Shown: positions 62,820 to 64,000 of the stretch, in pieces
Position numbering within the stretch: the stretch's first letter is position 1
Layout of the letters: each line of letters begins with the position of its first letter
Assembly (NCBI GenBank): GCA_963760285.1
Contig: CAVXCI010000003.1
Coordinates: 310,001 to 374,000 of the forward strand
Length of the DNA: 64,000 bases
Direction of reading: 5' to 3'
Origin: PALSA-278 sp963760285
Lineage (GTDB): Bacteria; Acidobacteriota; Terriglobia; Acidiferrales; UBA7541
The notes under the pieces: generated by a model
Told to the model about the DNA's origin: nothing
The model's database searches: none
Seen by the model: the letters and a program-made list of their open reading frames with translations, nothing else
Position numbers and translations under genes: made by a program

Positions 62820-63743
62820 ATGCTGCCCATTCCCCAGATTGAAGCGTTGCGGCGAATGAATCCGCATCTCTACGAAGCGCTGAAACGGATTTCCGCGGCG
62901 TTGGAGCCGCCGGGAACGATCGCGGAGACGAATCCGTCGCAATCGCAATTCCTGGCGAAGGGATCTGTGCCGCCAACATGGAACGGCGGATTTTCGTACG
63001 TGACGACGCCGACGACAGTGGCATGGTCGTGGACGGGAATGGAGCTCATGCGCGCGGACGGAACAGCGACTTCGATTCCGGATGGAACGGTGAGCATCGG
63101 CGGCCTCACAGGGAGTACAACCTATTATTTTTATCCTTATTGGGACGAGACGGCACAGGCGCTGCTGTGGGCGGGCGGTGGCGAGGGAAGTCCAACCTAC
63201 GCGCAAACGGCGCGGACCAATGCGGCTGCCCAGCAACAAGGATTACAAGGGCGCGTGCCGCTGAGTGCGGGAGCGATGATGGCGGCTACTCCCGCATCGG
63301 GGACATCTGGTGGGACGGGAGGTGGGAGTGGAAGCTGTTTGCGCGCGGGGATGATGGTGCAATCACAGCAGAAGGGAATAGTCACCGTGGAACGGTGCAA
63401 AGTGGGGGACAAACTACTGGGGCGAGACGGGTGGACGCGCATCACGCGGATTGAAATCGCGCCGGCAACAGTTTTTCTGAGGCTGTATTTCTCCAATGAC
63501 GACCTTCTGGAAGTGACGCCGCAGCACATGTTCACGCTGGCAGACGGATCGCCGATTCGCGCGGAGCGGCTGTGCCTGGCGGATCTTTTCGTGGGGAAAT
63601 TTGGGTGGCTGACGCTGCGACGAATGGAAGTGGTGCGCGAGAAGTCCAAAAAGGTGCTGGTGAGCTGCTCACCGCGCCAGGAATTCTATGCCGGGAAGCT
63701 AGCGCCGACCGTGCTGACGCATAACTACACGTTTACGTCGTAA
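62820..63743 (+). CDS. Phage-block protein ending in a Hint (intein-like) domain
   Basis: This is a 307-aa protein. The first ~170 residues hold a short helix-rich start (EALRRMNPHLYEALKRISAALE), a beta domain (VTTPTTVAWSWTGMEL) and a Gly/Ser/Thr linker. From Cys173 (GSCLRAGMMVQSQQKG) to the end is a Hint domain: VERCKVGDKLLGRDGWTRI, the block-B TxxH motif (Thr233-Pro-Gln-His236) and the terminal His301-Asn302 (VLTHN), followed by YTFTS. These are the residues used by inteins and bacterial intein-like domains for self-cleavage. GAGG precedes ATG 62820. Confidence 0.78.
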   Translation: MLPIPQIEALRRMNPHLYEALKRISAALEPPGTIAETNPSQSQFLAKGSVPPTWNGGFSYVTTPTTVAWSWTGMELMRADGTATSIPDGTVSIGGLTGSTTYYFYPYWDETAQALLWAGGGEGSPTYAQTARTNAAAQQQGLQGRVPLSAGAMMAATPASGTSGGTGGGSGSCLRAGMMVQSQQKGIVTVERCKVGDKLLGRDGWTRITRIEIAPATVFLRLYFSNDDLLEVTPQHMFTLADGSPIRAERLCLADLFVGKFGWLTLRRMEVVREKSKKVLVSCSPRQEFYAGKLAPTVLTHNYTFTS

Positions 63744-63828
63744 AGTTGGCGCTGCAATCCCGCCCCGGACGCTTTCCAGCAATTCAGACCTTTCACGAAG
63801 GACTCTCCTCCGAGGGACACACGGAACA

Positions 63829-64000
63829 ATGACAGGACGGACATATTACTTGACCACGCTGGGCGCGTGGAGGCGGAACGCCTGCCGGTATGCGAACTCG
63901 CATTGGGTGCCCGCTGACCCCTCGATGAACACGGCAGAAATCAACGCGGCGACAACCGTGCTGGCTCTGGTGGAGGCGGATGAAGGCGCGCATTTAGCCC
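63829..64000 (+). CDS. Start of a further phage-block gene (partial)
   Basis: An open frame from ATG 63829 runs off the right edge (57 codons seen: MTGRTYYLTTLGAWRRNACR onward). No strong ribosome site precedes it and the product is not recognised. Strand and spacing continue the phage block. Confidence 0.45.
   Translation, partial: MTGRTYYLTTLGAWRRNACRYANSHWVPADPSMNTAEINAATTVLALVEADEGAHLA

Overview
The window looks like a chromosomal segment of an Acidobacteriota (Terriglobia-type) genome. This is an inference from gene content and style, because no rRNA or complete tRNA is present. The DNA is GC-rich, and it carries several families I associate with that phylum: secreted beta-helix and FG-GAP proteins, HAF-repeat proteins, Ser/Thr kinases with TolB-like beta-propeller tails, CadC-type winged-helix/TolB/TPR regulators, and photosynthetic-reaction-centre-type dihaem cytochrome c. 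Many genes have clear AGGAG-type ribosome binding sites; GTG starts are common and TTG starts are likely in places.

Region 1 (1-26.4 kb) is host accessory and housekeeping sequence. It holds a secreted beta-helix protein cut by the left edge, an S41-like protease fold that seems to lack its serine, a DUF5996 protein, and an M16 peptidase pair (one catalytic, one not). Next come a Tat-exported SRPBCC protein, a dihaem cytochrome c, a membrane-anchored TPR protein, a basic Tudor-like protein, a cold-shock protein, a membrane M23 peptidase and a CDGSH iron-sulphur protein. These are followed by a frameshifted FG-GAP protein, a duplicated-hairpin membrane protein, an ICMT-like methyltransferase, two tiny membrane proteins (DUF3309, DUF1328) and a secreted phosphoesterase. 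A three-gene overlapping cluster encodes an HTH-like protein, a TIR-like protein and a zinc alcohol dehydrogenase. The region ends with a 777-aa protein of unknown function and a decayed beta-propeller gene.

Region 2 (26.8-41.4 kb) contains a tandemly duplicated HAF-repeat gene whose copies keep their 5' leader and terminator, and a CadC-like regulator with a near-palindrome at its start codon. It also holds a Gly-rich secreted protein, YdeI-like, AsmA, CPBP, fasciclin, YbjQ, metallophosphoesterase and MarC proteins. Genes are mostly single or in short runs, and several convergent pairs are separated by strong hairpins.

Region 3 (41.5 kb to the right edge) is a rightward phage morphogenesis block. 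A good TTGACA-17-TAAAAA promoter precedes a small unknown gene, a small-terminase-like gene, a tiny membrane protein, the large terminase, two small genes, a portal with a zinc ribbon, and a scaffold-like protein. After the major capsid protein come two small genes, a secreted-looking pectate-lyase-fold tail spike, a holin-like protein, a head-tail adaptor, a small virion protein, a large tail-nozzle-like protein, a protein ending in a Hint (intein-like) domain, and the start of a further gene. No integrase, repressor, lysin or attachment site is in view, so whether this is an active prophage, a remnant or a gene-transfer-agent-like element cannot be decided here.

The most unusual feature is a leftward two-gene island (49.0-53.3 kb) lying between the scaffold and capsid genes. 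It holds a Ser/Thr kinase with a periplasmic TolB-like propeller, broken by two -1 frameshifts, and a secreted propeller protein. The FG-GAP gene in region 1 also carries two -1 shifts, both in G runs, so base-calling error must be excluded before these are called true pseudogenes.
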